Below, one piece after another: positions 7,224 through 16,019 of a stretch of 42,591 nucleotides of DNA (positions are counted from its first letter, which is position 1; every line of letters starts with the position of its first letter). The notes beneath the pieces were generated by a model. The model was given only the letters and a program-made list of their open reading frames with translations. It ran no database searches and was not told the DNA's origin. The DNA comes from Actinomycetota bacterium. Its GTDB lineage: Bacteria > Actinomycetota > Acidimicrobiia > Acidimicrobiales > Ilumatobacteraceae. The position numbers and the translations under genes are program-made. The stretch lies in assembly GCA_016870215.1 (NCBI GenBank), contig VGCD01000015.1, positions 1 to 42,591 on the forward strand. The letters run 5' to 3'.

Positions 7224-8276
7224 CTAGAGAAGCGACAGCGAGTCCATGTCAAGAGCGTGACGCACGTGACGCGTAGCCATTGCTGTGAACATGGCGTCTC
7301 CTCGGTCCGTTCGTTGCACAATCTGGCTTGCGACAACTGACATCACCACTCCGGCGAGAGCTTCCCGCCGATACCTTCGCCAGACATCGTCGAAGCTCGC
7401 ATCACCCACATAACGGCTGAGTTCACTGACATACAGCGAGACAAGGGCGTCTTCATTCGCACGACGATCATCCGGCAACAACCCCGCGCCCAGGAAGTAC
7501 GCCAAGTCGGTGACGCCGTCGCCATGAGCAGGAGTCTGCCAGTCCACGACTGCGCACGTCGGATCACCGCTCATGTCTCCGAACATCAAATTGTCAAGTC
7601 GGAAATCACCGTGCACCAACGTTCGTGGAACGCCCCGCCCGGCAAGAAAGGCGACGAGGGCGGCGCCCAGCTCATGAACCAGTTCGAGGCCAGCCACGCC
7701 GCAAGCGTCGCGAATGGCCTCACCGAACATCTCCAGGAAACCGCCCTTGACCGCTCCGTACACGGCGTTGATGGTCTCTGGTCCCGATGGATCAGTGGAT
7801 CTCTGAAGCCACGACACATCGAAAAGTTTCGGATCATTCCATCGTGGACCGTGCAGTCGCGTCATTTCGACTACTGCTGTCCTCGCTGTATTCACATCGC
7901 ATCCAATGACCTGATTTCCTTGCTGTGCCGGGGCCAGGTCATCGAGTACCAACACGAAATCGTGTGTGACGTCATCAAAGTCCACGAAGTAACAGCGCGC
8001 CGTACGCACATCGACAGTTGGGGCGATCTCGGAATAGAAACGCACCTCGCGCATGTAGTTGCCGAGTGTCACAGCTGTCGTGCGACTCGTGACATCGTCA
8101 GACATCAATTTCACCACCACGCTCGAGGGCACGTGAGTTGACTCGCTCTCAAGTGGAACTCGAAGATTCATTCCCACGAGGCCGTCACCAATACGTTGCG
8201 GCTCGCCCGCCCTCACGTCGGTGGCAAACACTTGCGACCACCAGGCATCCGTCAACGAGGCCGGCGAGTACTCCAC
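7224..8276 (-). CDS. APH-fold kinase-like phosphotransferase
   Basis: About 350 residues with the aminoglycoside phosphotransferase/choline kinase fold: an N-lobe Lys in SSVVVKLM, the catalytic loop HGDFRLDNLM (about residues 222-231) and the metal-binding Asp in AVVDWQ (about 245). These three match an intact kinase active site. The long N-lobe with YMREVRFYSEIAP and the helical C-terminus are reminiscent of ecdysteroid-kinase-like or acyl-CoA-dehydrogenase-associated APH proteins of actinobacteria rather than of true resistance enzymes, so the substrate should be treated as unknown. I prefer GTG 8276 as the start; TTG 8303 is an alternative. It is divergent from SURF1 and likely co-transcribed with the DCC gene. 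Confidence 0.85.
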   Translation of the reverse strand: MEYSPASLTDAWWSQVFATDVRAGEPQRIGDGLVGMNLRVPLESESTHVPSSVVVKLMSDDVTSRTTAVTLGNYMREVRFYSEIAPTVDVRTARCYFVDFDDVTHDFVLVLDDLAPAQQGNQVIGCDVNTARTAVVEMTRLHGPRWNDPKLFDVSWLQRSTDPSGPETINAVYGAVKGGFLEMFGEAIRDACGVAGLELVHELGAALVAFLAGRGVPRTLVHGDFRLDNLMFGDMSGDPTCAVVDWQTPAHGDGVTDLAYFLGAGLLPDDRRANEDALVSLYVSELSRYVGDASFDDVWRRYRREALAGVVMSVVASQIVQRTDRGDAMFTAMATRHVRHALDMDSLSLL

Positions 8277-8326
8277 ATCGCAGGACCGTACACCCGAACC
8301 CAACGCCCGATACCGTTTCCTTGTCC

Positions 8327-9061
8327 ATGTACCGCTTCCTCATTTCCCCGCGCTGGATTGCCCTCCATGTGGCCATCGGTGCGCTGGTTGCCCTCATGAT
8401 GAACCTCGGCTTCTGGCAGCTTCACCGTCTCGATGAGCGCAAGTCCGTCAATGCCCAGGTCACAGAACACATCGCCACACCGGTGGCGGACTTCAATGCG
8501 ATTGTCACCTCGAATGGCGATCAATCGGAATTGGAATGGCGACTCGTGCGCCTCACAGGCACATATATCGATGACGAAATGGTGCTCATCGTGAATCGCT
8601 CACAAAATGGTGCTGCGGGGCGCGACATCGTGATGCCGCTCATGTTCGCAGACGGACGAAAAGTGCTGATCAATCGGGGCTTCATACCCCTAACTGTCGA
8701 CATTCCACCAACACCCACAGGTGAAGTCACCGTCGTAGGACACCTTCGACCAAGCCAAAAAAGAAGCGCTCTCGGGGCCATTGACCCGTCAGAGGGAACT
8801 CTTGCCGAGATGCAACGCATTGACATCTCTCGCATCGACCAGCAAACAACTGGTTCGCTCGAGCCCATGTATGTGCAAATTGTTGAGTCGACTCCGCCTG
8901 AAACAGTCTTGTCATTGGTGCCGCTACCCGAATTGACCAATGGCCCGCACTTGTCTTACGCGTTTCAGTGGTTCTTTTTCAGCGCTGTTGCGCTTTTCGG
9001 GTGGATCTTCGTCGTGCGAAGAAAAATCAGTGAGGCTTCTCGAGCGACAACATCCGCTTGA
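8327..9061 (+). CDS. SURF1-family cytochrome c oxidase biogenesis protein
   Basis: 244 residues from ATG 8327. The protein has the SURF1 layout: an N-terminal membrane helix (ALHVAIGALVALMMNLGFWQL, about residues 12-32) followed by the conserved WQLHRLDERK. An extracytoplasmic domain contains VNRG-type and RGFIP segments (VLINRGFIPL). A C-terminal helix (AFQWFFFSAVALFGWIFVVRR) carries the family HLSYAFQWF motif. SURF1 helps heme a3 insertion into the CuB centre of aa3-type oxidase. No oxidase subunit genes lie here. The start was chosen just ahead of the first helix; a longer upstream reading frame is polar and overlaps the divergent kinase. Its last 35 bases overlap the convergent hydrolase gene. 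Confidence 0.93.
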   Translation: MYRFLISPRWIALHVAIGALVALMMNLGFWQLHRLDERKSVNAQVTEHIATPVADFNAIVTSNGDQSELEWRLVRLTGTYIDDEMVLIVNRSQNGAAGRDIVMPLMFADGRKVLINRGFIPLTVDIPPTPTGEVTVVGHLRPSQKRSALGAIDPSEGTLAEMQRIDISRIDQQTTGSLEPMYVQIVESTPPETVLSLVPLPELTNGPHLSYAFQWFFFSAVALFGWIFVVRRKISEASRATTSA

Positions 9062-9962
9062 ACATCTCCACCACATCTGGCGAGGCATGCGCAGGGTTCA
9101 GGTGTCGATACACAGTGTCAACATTGACCGCGATGCGACCACGCTCTCCCCACTCGCCGAACTCGTTCAATGCAATGTCTTGTGCCGCATCCCATGAATC
9201 CATGCCTGCTTCAAAGCGTGCAGTCGCCTGATCATTCACGTATTGCAGATAATCACGAACCGACACCACGCCCGCTTTGTCGGTGACGGGACCATGCCCG
9301 GGCACCACCGTTTCCACGTCGGATGAACACATCAGGTCGCATGCAGCAATCCAATTCGTGAGTGGCCCGGCCCACACAATGGGAGTTCCACCGATGAACA
9401 AGATGTCACCGGTGTAGACGGTCTTTGCGTCTGGCACGAATACCAAGGTGTCTCCACGCGTGTGCGCAGGTCCGACTTCGACAAGTTCCACCAATCGTCC
9501 CCCGACGTCGATCTCAAGTCGACCGGTAAACGTGCGAGTTGGCTCGGGCACTTCGATGCCGTTGAAGTCAAAGGCGCCAAAGAAGTTCCGAAAGATTTCA
9601 CCAAGTTCGCCTGGCGCTGAATTCAACCCAGCAAGTGTTGCTGGTGTCACTTCTCGCATTTCCAGAGCAGTCTCATGCGACGTGATGATGTCGGCATGGC
9701 TCACCAACTGATTGCCGTAGCAGTGGTCGCCGTTTGCGTGCGTATTGACCACTGTGCCGATCGGAGCAGTTCGTACCGTCGACACCATTGAATCGAGCAT
9801 CGCCTGAGTGAGCTTCAAGTCGAACAACGTGTCAATAAGCAATGATGTCCCGTCGCCAACCACGAGCCCAGCGTTGCTCCACCCCCAGCCGCCATCTGGC
9901 TGCAGATAAGCGAAACAGGAATCACCCAACTCGTGTAGTCCTTGTGTGTACGGCGTCGCCAT
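9027..9962 (-). CDS. Metallo-beta-lactamase-fold hydrolase
   Basis: 311 residues with MBL-fold landmarks in order: the metal motif THANGDHCYGN (residues 74-84, so His75, Asp79 and His80, with Asn77 where most members have His), GPAHTRGD, the YTGDIL bridging Asp, and VPGHGP near residue 245. A helical C-terminal region with the WGERGRIAVNVDTVYRHL block follows. This subgroup, with HANGDH, includes cyclase-like and esterase-like proteins; the substrate is unknown. It starts 8 bases after the GMC oxidoreductase stop and is the last gene of a five-gene operon. It may hydrolyse the product of that oxidoreductase, a guess from position only. Confidence 0.88.
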   Translation of the reverse strand: MATPYTQGLHELGDSCFAYLQPDGGWGWSNAGLVVGDGTSLLIDTLFDLKLTQAMLDSMVSTVRTAPIGTVVNTHANGDHCYGNQLVSHADIITSHETALEMREVTPATLAGLNSAPGELGEIFRNFFGAFDFNGIEVPEPTRTFTGRLEIDVGGRLVELVEVGPAHTRGDTLVFVPDAKTVYTGDILFIGGTPIVWAGPLTNWIAACDLMCSSDVETVVPGHGPVTDKAGVVSVRDYLQYVNDQATARFEAGMDSWDAAQDIALNEFGEWGERGRIAVNVDTVYRHLNPAHASPDVVEMFKRMLSLEKPH

Positions 9963-9970
9963 TAGTTCCC

Positions 9971-11317
9971 CTATGCGTCTGCCACGAATTGTGCCACTCG
10001 CGTAGCCATCATTGCCACGGTCTCATTGGTATTGGCTCGCACGATTCGCGGCATCAAGGAGGCATCTGCCACCCATAGTCCGTCGATATCTGCGACCTGT
10101 CCTCTTGCGTCACACACCGTTCCCATTGCGCACGTTCCTGTGGCATGAGACAACGTACGTACATGTCGCTGGAGCCACTCAGTGAGATCCTGGTCAGTCA
10201 TTGCAGCGATGCGCTGCATATCGGTGGCCAGTCGCAGTGCATCGTTGTCATCAAACGTTCCACTGAGGTTTGTTGAGGCGAGAACTGTCGACGCATCGCG
10301 CACTACTCGAACCATTGTTTGCAGATCGCGCTTGTCTGACAAACACCGGAACTCAGCCTTCCAACCTCCATCTGGCAGCTCAACTAGGGAACCACGGGAA
10401 TGAACATCCATCAACGACACGCCAATTCCCCCCAGGTGCGCATCAGTATCAATCTGTTCGTAACTGAGTATGTGAGCCACATCAGGAGCATCCGCGTCAG
10501 AGTCACCCTTCAGCGGCACATACCGAGTAACAGGAAGGTCTCCGTTGAACGGACCGCGCCGTCTCGCAGCGAACATCACGTTTGGATGATCCTGAAGGTT
10601 TTCACCAAGACCCTCGGCGTCGACACCCGACCGACCAAGCAACACTGGCGTGCGCAACGCTCCCGCGCATATCACTATGTTCCTCGCTTCATGCCGAGAA
10701 CCATCAGCAAGCTCGACTGCAGTTGCGCGCGAACCGGTGAACAGGACCCGCGCGACAGGTGCACTCGTGTGAATAGACAGTCGCCCTGACTCACGAGCGA
10801 CATCAAGTCTCTTGCCATCGGCAGACTGCCTCGCATTGTGTGCTACCGCCAATGGAACAGCGAGCGACCCAGGCCACGAGTCATGGAGTATCCGCGCCAA
10901 GGACTGAGGGGCACATTCGTCAAGCAGCGTTGTAGGGGCGCCAATCATTCGAAACCATGGTTCGACTCGTTCCCAGGACCAATCAGCGAGACCGTCGTAT
11001 TCACACCACTCGTTGAAGTCATCGATGGCACCACGTAGCGCGATGAGTCCGTTGACCGCACTGCCTCCGCCCAGTACCTGTGCCTGCAGATACTCATATG
11101 AGTCACCGTTCGCAACTGCAGTTGCAGTCTGCGACGTATCCATCACCCCACTTCGAGCCATCGACGTGAAGAGGTTGTTCGGATGAGAGGAAAACGACGA
11201 ACCTGCTTCGTACAACGACACAGACAAGTCGGACACCGCACACAGATGCGACACGAACGAACAGCCGGCCGTTCCACCGCCAACGACAATGACGTCAACT
11301 TTGTCAGCGCCCATCAT
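9971..11317 (-). CDS. GMC-family FAD-dependent oxidoreductase
   Basis: 448 residues. The N-terminal dinucleotide-binding motif VDVIVVGGGTAGC (residues 7-19) is followed by the GMC block LGGGSAVNGLIALRG (about 80-94). The C-terminus has SHATGTCAMG and the closing VADASLMPRIVRANTNETVAMMATRVA; the His of the first of these and the Asn of NTNET are the usual catalytic pair. GMC enzymes oxidise alcohols, sugars or other hydroxyl groups with FAD. At 448 residues it is shorter than most (500-600), with a compact substrate domain like the actinobacterial MftG-type members. No mycofactocin biosynthesis genes lie in the window. Two in-frame ATGs (11317, 11314) are possible starts. It is fourth in the MoxR-led operon. 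Confidence 0.9.
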   Translation of the reverse strand: MMGADKVDVIVVGGGTAGCSFVSHLCAVSDLSVSLYEAGSSFSSHPNNLFTSMARSGVMDTSQTATAVANGDSYEYLQAQVLGGGSAVNGLIALRGAIDDFNEWCEYDGLADWSWERVEPWFRMIGAPTTLLDECAPQSLARILHDSWPGSLAVPLAVAHNARQSADGKRLDVARESGRLSIHTSAPVARVLFTGSRATAVELADGSRHEARNIVICAGALRTPVLLGRSGVDAEGLGENLQDHPNVMFAARRRGPFNGDLPVTRYVPLKGDSDADAPDVAHILSYEQIDTDAHLGGIGVSLMDVHSRGSLVELPDGGWKAEFRCLSDKRDLQTMVRVVRDASTVLASTNLSGTFDDNDALRLATDMQRIAAMTDQDLTEWLQRHVRTLSHATGTCAMGTVCDARGQVADIDGLWVADASLMPRIVRANTNETVAMMATRVAQFVADA

Positions 11318-11323
11318 GGGCCT

Positions 11324-12004
11324 TCACTCTGCTGATTGTTGCTGAGATTCGATTTCTGACGATGTGGCAGACGGTAGCCCAGCCAGATGACCATGGTCGT
11401 TGTAACGAACCAGCCTCCAACGCCCGCTGCGTACTTCAACCATTTCGGTGATCGAGGTGTTCATCGTCTGCACTTCGAAACCGCCCGTCAGCGAGGATTG
11501 CAGCGACATACGCAACACGACGTCGACCACCCCACCATGGCAACACACAACCACGGTCTTTCCCTGATGTTCGCGCACTGTGCGATGTAGGGCGACTCCG
11601 ATGCGATGATGAAACTCAGCGACAGTTTCTCCACCAGGAAAGATCACGTTGTAAGGATTGGCTTCCCAATCTGGCATCCCGTGACGATCGATGAAGTCGC
11701 GATATGTGAGACCATCACACTCGGGACCAGGATCGTGCTCACCCCACAATGGGTCCACCTGCACGCTCATGCTGCCGAGCGACGGCGCGATGATCTGTGC
11801 TGTTTCGCGGGCACGTGGAAAGGCGCTCGACATCAATACGTCCACATTCACCTCGGGGTGACGCAACCAACGGTCACGAAGTCGCTCGGCCTGAGTACGA
11901 CCAAGCGGTGAAAGACCCGTACACGTTCGCGGGCCACCTATCGACCGACTCACCGTGGCATTTGACTCTCCGTGCCGCACGAGCACCAAGCGAGTGTTCG
12001 ACAT
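11324..12004 (-). CDS. Histidine phosphatase superfamily protein (phosphoglycerate-mutase-like)
   Basis: 226 residues from ATG 12004. The N-terminal LVLVRHGES carries the phosphohistidine residue (His11). SSAFPRARETAQII supplies the second phosphate-binding Arg, and the late VVVCCHGGVV supplies the second catalytic His. The length and the acidic-residue segment GEHDPGPECDGLTYRDF fit the broad-specificity phosphatase branch rather than the glycolytic mutase. The substrate is unknown. The start lies two bases after the stop of the VWA gene, which argues for translational coupling; a longer frame upstream would overlap that gene. It is third in the five-gene operon and six bases ahead of the GMC oxidoreductase gene. 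Confidence 0.9.
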   Translation of the reverse strand: MSNTRLVLVRHGESNATVSRSIGGPRTCTGLSPLGRTQAERLRDRWLRHPEVNVDVLMSSAFPRARETAQIIAPSLGSMSVQVDPLWGEHDPGPECDGLTYRDFIDRHGMPDWEANPYNVIFPGGETVAEFHHRIGVALHRTVREHQGKTVVVCCHGGVVDVVLRMSLQSSLTGGFEVQTMNTSITEMVEVRSGRWRLVRYNDHGHLAGLPSATSSEIESQQQSAE

Positions 12005-12006
12005 TG

Positions 12007-13446
12007 TCAGGCCAATTTCTCGACGAACGCCTCGAGCTGTCGCATGTTCCGACATTCATACACGCCGTCGGTGTGCGTGGCATATTCCCCAACAATCGAG
12101 TCGCCCGTATTCCAGTAGCTCCGTGGCTCGGGATTCAACCAATACACGTGCCTTGCCTTTTGGCGAATTTCTTTGATGACCCACGACTGGGAGGCGTGAT
12201 AGTTGTTGCGGGCATCGCCGAGAAGCAACACCGTCGTCTTCGGACCAACGTCTCGACCGTACTTTTCCCAGAACACCTCGAAGGCGTGGCCGTAGTCGCT
12301 GTGACCATCGACCCAGATGACGTCTGCCTCTGTGTTCACTTTGTGGATTGCTTCGCTGATGTCTTCGGTGCCCTTGAAAAAATCGGTGACTTCGTCGATG
12401 CCATCGATGAACACGTACGAACGAACCTTTGAGAACTGACCCTGAATCGCATACACCAACATGAGCGTGAAGCGGGCAAAAGCCGCGACACTGCCCGAAA
12501 TGTCTGCGACAACCATCAACTCGGGCTTCGCAGGCCTTGGGTACTTGAAGCGAGGGTCTGCCGGAACTCCGCCGTAGCTGAGGCTGTGGCGAACCGTGCT
12601 ACGGAAATCAAGGGGGCCGCGGCGCTCATGCTTGCGTTTGCGTGCTAGCCGCGCCGCAAGCTTGCGCGTTAATGGCTGCAAAGCCTTCTTCAAACCTTGC
12701 ATCTCGTCACGACTGGCATGCATGAATTCAACATCTTCGGGCAAGGGCTTACGAAGTGTCTTTGCCATCGCCTCCGCCCCGCGATCTGCCACCAGGCGAC
12801 GACGAATTTCTGCCTCTATCTCTTGCTTGAACTGCTCGATGCGATGTTCGTGTTCGTCGCGCTCAAGGCGCTCTTCGAGTGGGGTCAATTGCCCACCCAC
12901 TTCATCACGACTCGCCTCCATCAATTTCTCGGGCATTGAATCGAGGTCGAGGTTCCTCAGCGTGCGGTACAAGTAATACGTGCCGCCAACAGGGCGACCA
13001 GGTTCCATTCCCGCAAATCGCTGCACTGCTTGTCGGGCAAGTGCCCGCATCAGTGCTTGATCGCCTGCCATAAGAGCCTTCATCAGCATCGCCATCATCT
13101 CTTCAGGCGTCATCTGATCCATCGCCCCGCCGGCTGCACCACGGCTGTCACCATCTTGGCTCTGCAATTGTTCCTGCATCTCGCGCCAGAAATCGCCAGC
13201 GTCAGCGTCGTCAGCAATGGCGTATTCAGGCCCGCGCAAACTGAAGTACACCTCGAACACAGTCTCGAACGAGCGCCAGTGAGCGTTGTTTTTTACCAGC
13301 GTCGCACCCAGTGCGTACTTGAACGCGTCGCGATCCTCGAGCGGGATGTGCTTGATGGCCTCCATCGCATCGAGGTTCTCCGTCAAGCTGACGGGAAGAC
13401 CCGCATTTCTCAGTTCCGAGATGAACCCGGACATCAGGTCGAGCAT
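12007..13446 (-). CDS. VWA domain-containing CoxE-like protein
   Basis: 479 residues from ATG 13446, which has AGAGGCGAG just upstream. The N-terminal 80 residues (LMSGFISELRNAGLPVSLTENLDAMEAI) match the CoxE/YehP-like start. A long helical, charged middle (about 85-280) follows. The von Willebrand A domain starts at VVADISGSV, so the MIDAS motif DxSxS is at residues 315-319. CoxE-like proteins work with MoxR ATPases as chaperone pairs that mature or remodel a partner enzyme; here the MoxR gene lies 13 bases upstream. The CoxD/CoxE names come from carbon monoxide dehydrogenase clusters, but no coxLMS genes are present, so the client is unknown. A much longer upstream reading frame is out of frame with MoxR and not credible as coding. 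Confidence 0.9.
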   Translation of the reverse strand: MLDLMSGFISELRNAGLPVSLTENLDAMEAIKHIPLEDRDAFKYALGATLVKNNAHWRSFETVFEVYFSLRGPEYAIADDADAGDFWREMQEQLQSQDGDSRGAAGGAMDQMTPEEMMAMLMKALMAGDQALMRALARQAVQRFAGMEPGRPVGGTYYLYRTLRNLDLDSMPEKLMEASRDEVGGQLTPLEERLERDEHEHRIEQFKQEIEAEIRRRLVADRGAEAMAKTLRKPLPEDVEFMHASRDEMQGLKKALQPLTRKLAARLARKRKHERRGPLDFRSTVRHSLSYGGVPADPRFKYPRPAKPELMVVADISGSVAAFARFTLMLVYAIQGQFSKVRSYVFIDGIDEVTDFFKGTEDISEAIHKVNTEADVIWVDGHSDYGHAFEVFWEKYGRDVGPKTTVLLLGDARNNYHASQSWVIKEIRQKARHVYWLNPEPRSYWNTGDSIVGEYATHTDGVYECRNMRQLEAFVEKLA

Positions 13447-13459
13447 CACTCGCCTCTGG

Positions 13460-14326
13460 TCACTTGTCGACTGACAGTTCCTTCGCGGCTTTCGCGATGT
13501 CTGTCTGGTACTTGAGAAGGATGTGCAACGTCTCTTTGGCTTGCTCGGCCTCGATGTGCTCGATGCCGAGCAACACGAGAGTGCGCGCCCAGTCGAGAGT
13601 TTCACTGACAGATGGAGCCTTCTTGAGGTCGAGCTGACGGATGCTACGAACGATGCGGGCAATCTGGTCTGCCAAGTTCTGGGAGACTCCCTCAACCTTT
13701 GCAAGAACGATTTCTTTCTCGCGGTGCATGTCTGGATAGTCGACGTGCAAGAACAAGCAGCGACGCTTCAACGCCTCCGACAACTCACGCGTGTTGTTCG
13801 ACGTCAAGAAGACCAGCGGTATTTGTTTCGCTGTGATGGTTCCGAGCTCGGGAATAGACACTTGGTATTCAGACAAGATTTCGAGCAACAATGCTTCGGT
13901 TTCGACTTCGACGCGGTCAACTTCGTCGATGAGCAATACCACCGGATCATCGGCCGTGATGGCCTCCAACAACGGACGCGTCAGAAGGAAATCTGGACCA
14001 AAGATGTCGTCGTGAATTTCCGACCATGAATCGGACTTACGATCTGCTTGGATACGAAGCAATTGCTTCTTGTAGTTCCATTCATAAAGCGCCTTCGATT
14101 CATCGAGACCCTCGTAACACTGAAGACGAATGAGGCGAGCCCCGGTCATGTCAGCGATGCTCTTTGCAAGTTGGGTCTTGCCCGTACCTGCAGGCCCCTC
14201 AACGAGAATCGGCTTGCCCAGTCGGTCGGCGAGAAACGCCACACCGGCTATTCCGTCGTCGGCGAGATAGTTGACCTTGCGCAGGCCGTCACGGACGGAT
14301 TGCACGGATTCAAAGCGAGGAGCCAT
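13460..14326 (-). CDS. MoxR-family AAA+ ATPase
   Basis: 288 residues. Walker A GPAGTGKT is at 44-51. Walker B VVLLIDEVDR and sensor-1-like FLTSNNTRELSEALKRRC follow in the usual MoxR order, and the C-terminal lid is helical. MoxR ATPases form rings that use ATP to alter a client protein, usually with a VWA co-factor, as here. The gene opens a tightly spaced five-gene minus-strand operon; its ATG at 14326 lies 68 bases from the divergent murJ start, so the promoters are back to back in that interval. The closest functional precedent is CoxD with CoxE, but the operon contents differ. Family assignment is firm; client unknown. Confidence 0.93.
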   Translation of the reverse strand: MAPRFESVQSVRDGLRKVNYLADDGIAGVAFLADRLGKPILVEGPAGTGKTQLAKSIADMTGARLIRLQCYEGLDESKALYEWNYKKQLLRIQADRKSDSWSEIHDDIFGPDFLLTRPLLEAITADDPVVLLIDEVDRVEVETEALLLEILSEYQVSIPELGTITAKQIPLVFLTSNNTRELSEALKRRCLFLHVDYPDMHREKEIVLAKVEGVSQNLADQIARIVRSIRQLDLKKAPSVSETLDWARTLVLLGIEHIEAEQAKETLHILLKYQTDIAKAAKELSVDK

Positions 14327-14394
14327 GACAGACGACCCTACTTGGCACCATTGAATAGCCGTGGGTCGGGGACCTTTTCCCTACGCTTCTACCC

Positions 14395-15987
14395 ATGTTC
14401 AAAGACACGGTGATCGTCGCCATTGGCACTGCCGTGTCTCGGCTCACCGGCCTCATGCGTGTCATCGTCCTCGGTGTCATTCTTGGACAGACAGCTCTCG
14501 CCGATGCGTACGACGGAGCAAACAACTCCCCCAACTCCATCTACGAACTACTTGTCGGCGGCGTGCTCACAGCAAGCCTCGTGCCGGTTTTCACCCGTCA
14601 TGCCGAGGAAAAGGACGATGACGCCACAAGTGCGGTAGTGACTGTGTCACTCATCGTGCTTGCCTTCGCAACCTTGTTGGCTATTGCTGCTGCTCCCCTC
14701 ATCTTTCGAATCTTCTCGCTCAACCCGAGTGCCGCCGTCGATGCAAACCAGTTCCGTGCGGTCGGAACGATGATGTGCCGAATCTTCCTCATCCAGATTT
14801 TCTTCTACGGGCTCACGGCTATCGCGTCTGCATTGCTGAATTCGAGACGTCGATTCTTCGCAGCGGCTTGGGCGCCGGCGGTGGCCAACATCGTCACCAT
14901 CATGTTTTTGCTGCTCATCCCGTTCACCCGCGATGGCACACCGGGCCTCTCCGACATCAAAGTTGATGGCGCCTTTTACTGGTTGCTCACGCTTGGCGCA
15001 ACGGGAGGAATCGCAGCCATGGGCCTTGTTCTTCTCCCTGCCATCAAACGCGCAAACATCAATTTGTCGTTCAAGCCTGAGCTACGTCATCCGGCGGTAC
15101 GCACGATGGCGAGACTGTCGTTTTGGACTTTTGGCTATGTCGTCACCAATCAGGTGTGCCTGGTAGTCATCAAGAACCTCGCCCAACCTGGAAGTGGCAA
15201 CCAGGACGCGTATTCGAAAGCAATGACGTTCTTCTACCTGCCACACGGCCTGCTTGCCATTTCCATTGCCACCACGTTCGTTCCAGAGTTATCACGCCGT
15301 GTACGCAACAACGACGTGGACGGTTTCGCCGGCGGCATGACAGCAGGCTTCAGATGGATCAGTTTGCTCACCTTGCCCGCTTCGTTAGGCATGATCCTTC
15401 TGGCCGAACCAATCCTGCGCATTTTTCTTCAACACGGCCACTTCACGTCAGAGGCCACCTACAACACCTCGCGTGCACTCATTGGCCTTGCAGTGGGTCT
15501 CCTTGGTTTCTCCATCTATATATTTGCCCTGCGGGGCTTCTACGCCCACCACGACACCAGAACGCCTTTTCTCGTCAACTTGGTGGAGAACGTATTGAAC
15601 GTGGTGTTCGCTGTGTGGCTCGTCGACCGTCACGGCGTCCTCGGCCTCGGTCTTGCATTCGCGCTTGCGTATCTCATTTCATCAGTCATAGTGCTGTGGC
15701 TTCTTCACGTGAAACACAAAGCCGTCAAGTGGAGAGCTCTCGGCACACTTCTGGCGCGTTGCATCGTCGCAGTTGCCATCATGTCGCTTGCCGTCACTGG
15801 TGTCGACCGCGCCCTCAAACCAACCTCGGGCTATTCCGAGTTGGCCGAGCTTTTCTTCTGCCTAGTAGTGGGGTTCATGGTGTACGTCGGCGCGCTGTTT
15901 GTACTACGCGTGCCCGAGATCAGACAAGTGAGCGGCCTTCTGCCAAGCCGAGGGTCGGCAACACCCGACGCCGAAATTTCTGTTTAG
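14395..15987 (+). CDS. murJ: Lipid II flippase MurJ
   Basis: 530 residues, almost wholly hydrophobic, with about 14 membrane helices and the MVF/MOP fold. The N-terminus (TAVSRLTGLMRVIVLGVILG) and the following ADAYDGANNSPNSIYELLVGGVL match the MurJ signature containing the conserved Arg and Asp lining the central cavity. MurJ flips undecaprenyl-linked disaccharide-pentapeptide across the membrane for peptidoglycan synthesis. Actinobacterial MurJ often carries an added pseudokinase and extracytoplasmic domain; here the protein ends soon after the last helices, so it is the short, membrane-only form. It is transcribed away from the MoxR operon and converges on proB. It complements the mre/mrd/rod genes further along. 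Confidence 0.93.
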   Translation: MFKDTVIVAIGTAVSRLTGLMRVIVLGVILGQTALADAYDGANNSPNSIYELLVGGVLTASLVPVFTRHAEEKDDDATSAVVTVSLIVLAFATLLAIAAAPLIFRIFSLNPSAAVDANQFRAVGTMMCRIFLIQIFFYGLTAIASALLNSRRRFFAAAWAPAVANIVTIMFLLLIPFTRDGTPGLSDIKVDGAFYWLLTLGATGGIAAMGLVLLPAIKRANINLSFKPELRHPAVRTMARLSFWTFGYVVTNQVCLVVIKNLAQPGSGNQDAYSKAMTFFYLPHGLLAISIATTFVPELSRRVRNNDVDGFAGGMTAGFRWISLLTLPASLGMILLAEPILRIFLQHGHFTSEATYNTSRALIGLAVGLLGFSIYIFALRGFYAHHDTRTPFLVNLVENVLNVVFAVWLVDRHGVLGLGLAFALAYLISSVIVLWLLHVKHKAVKWRALGTLLARCIVAVAIMSLAVTGVDRALKPTSGYSELAELFFCLVVGFMVYVGALFVLRVPEIRQVSGLLPSRGSATPDAEISV

Positions 15988-16004
15988 AAGAGCCGTGTGT
16001 AGTT

Positions 16005-16019
16005 GGTGTTTAGAACACC
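16005..16019. terminator. Short hairpin at the murJ/proB convergent junction
   Basis: GGTGTT (16005-16010) and AACACC (16014-16019) are perfect inverted repeats around TAG. The stop codon of proB (16010-16012 complement) lies inside it, and the murJ stop is 18 bases away. It could act as a weak shared transcription end for both strands; there is no T tract, so confidence is low. Confidence 0.3.

Noticed and set aside
7224-8276. Antibiotic resistance kinase
   Set aside because: The APH fold is shared with many metabolic kinases, and neither context nor the N-lobe supports aminoglycoside specificity.
9971-11317. Mycofactocin system suggested by the GMC enzyme and the FMN dehydrogenase
   Set aside because: No mftA, mftB, mftC or related radical-SAM genes are in the window, and the FMN enzyme looks closer to LldD2.
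13447-13704. Long N-terminal extension of the VWA gene over MoxR
   Set aside because: The extra residues are Ser/Arg-rich out-of-frame translation of MoxR; ATG 13446 with AGAGGCGAG is a better start.
12007-14326. Carbon monoxide dehydrogenase accessory locus (coxDE)
   Set aside because: No coxL, coxM or coxS genes are nearby; MoxR-VWA pairs serve many other clients.
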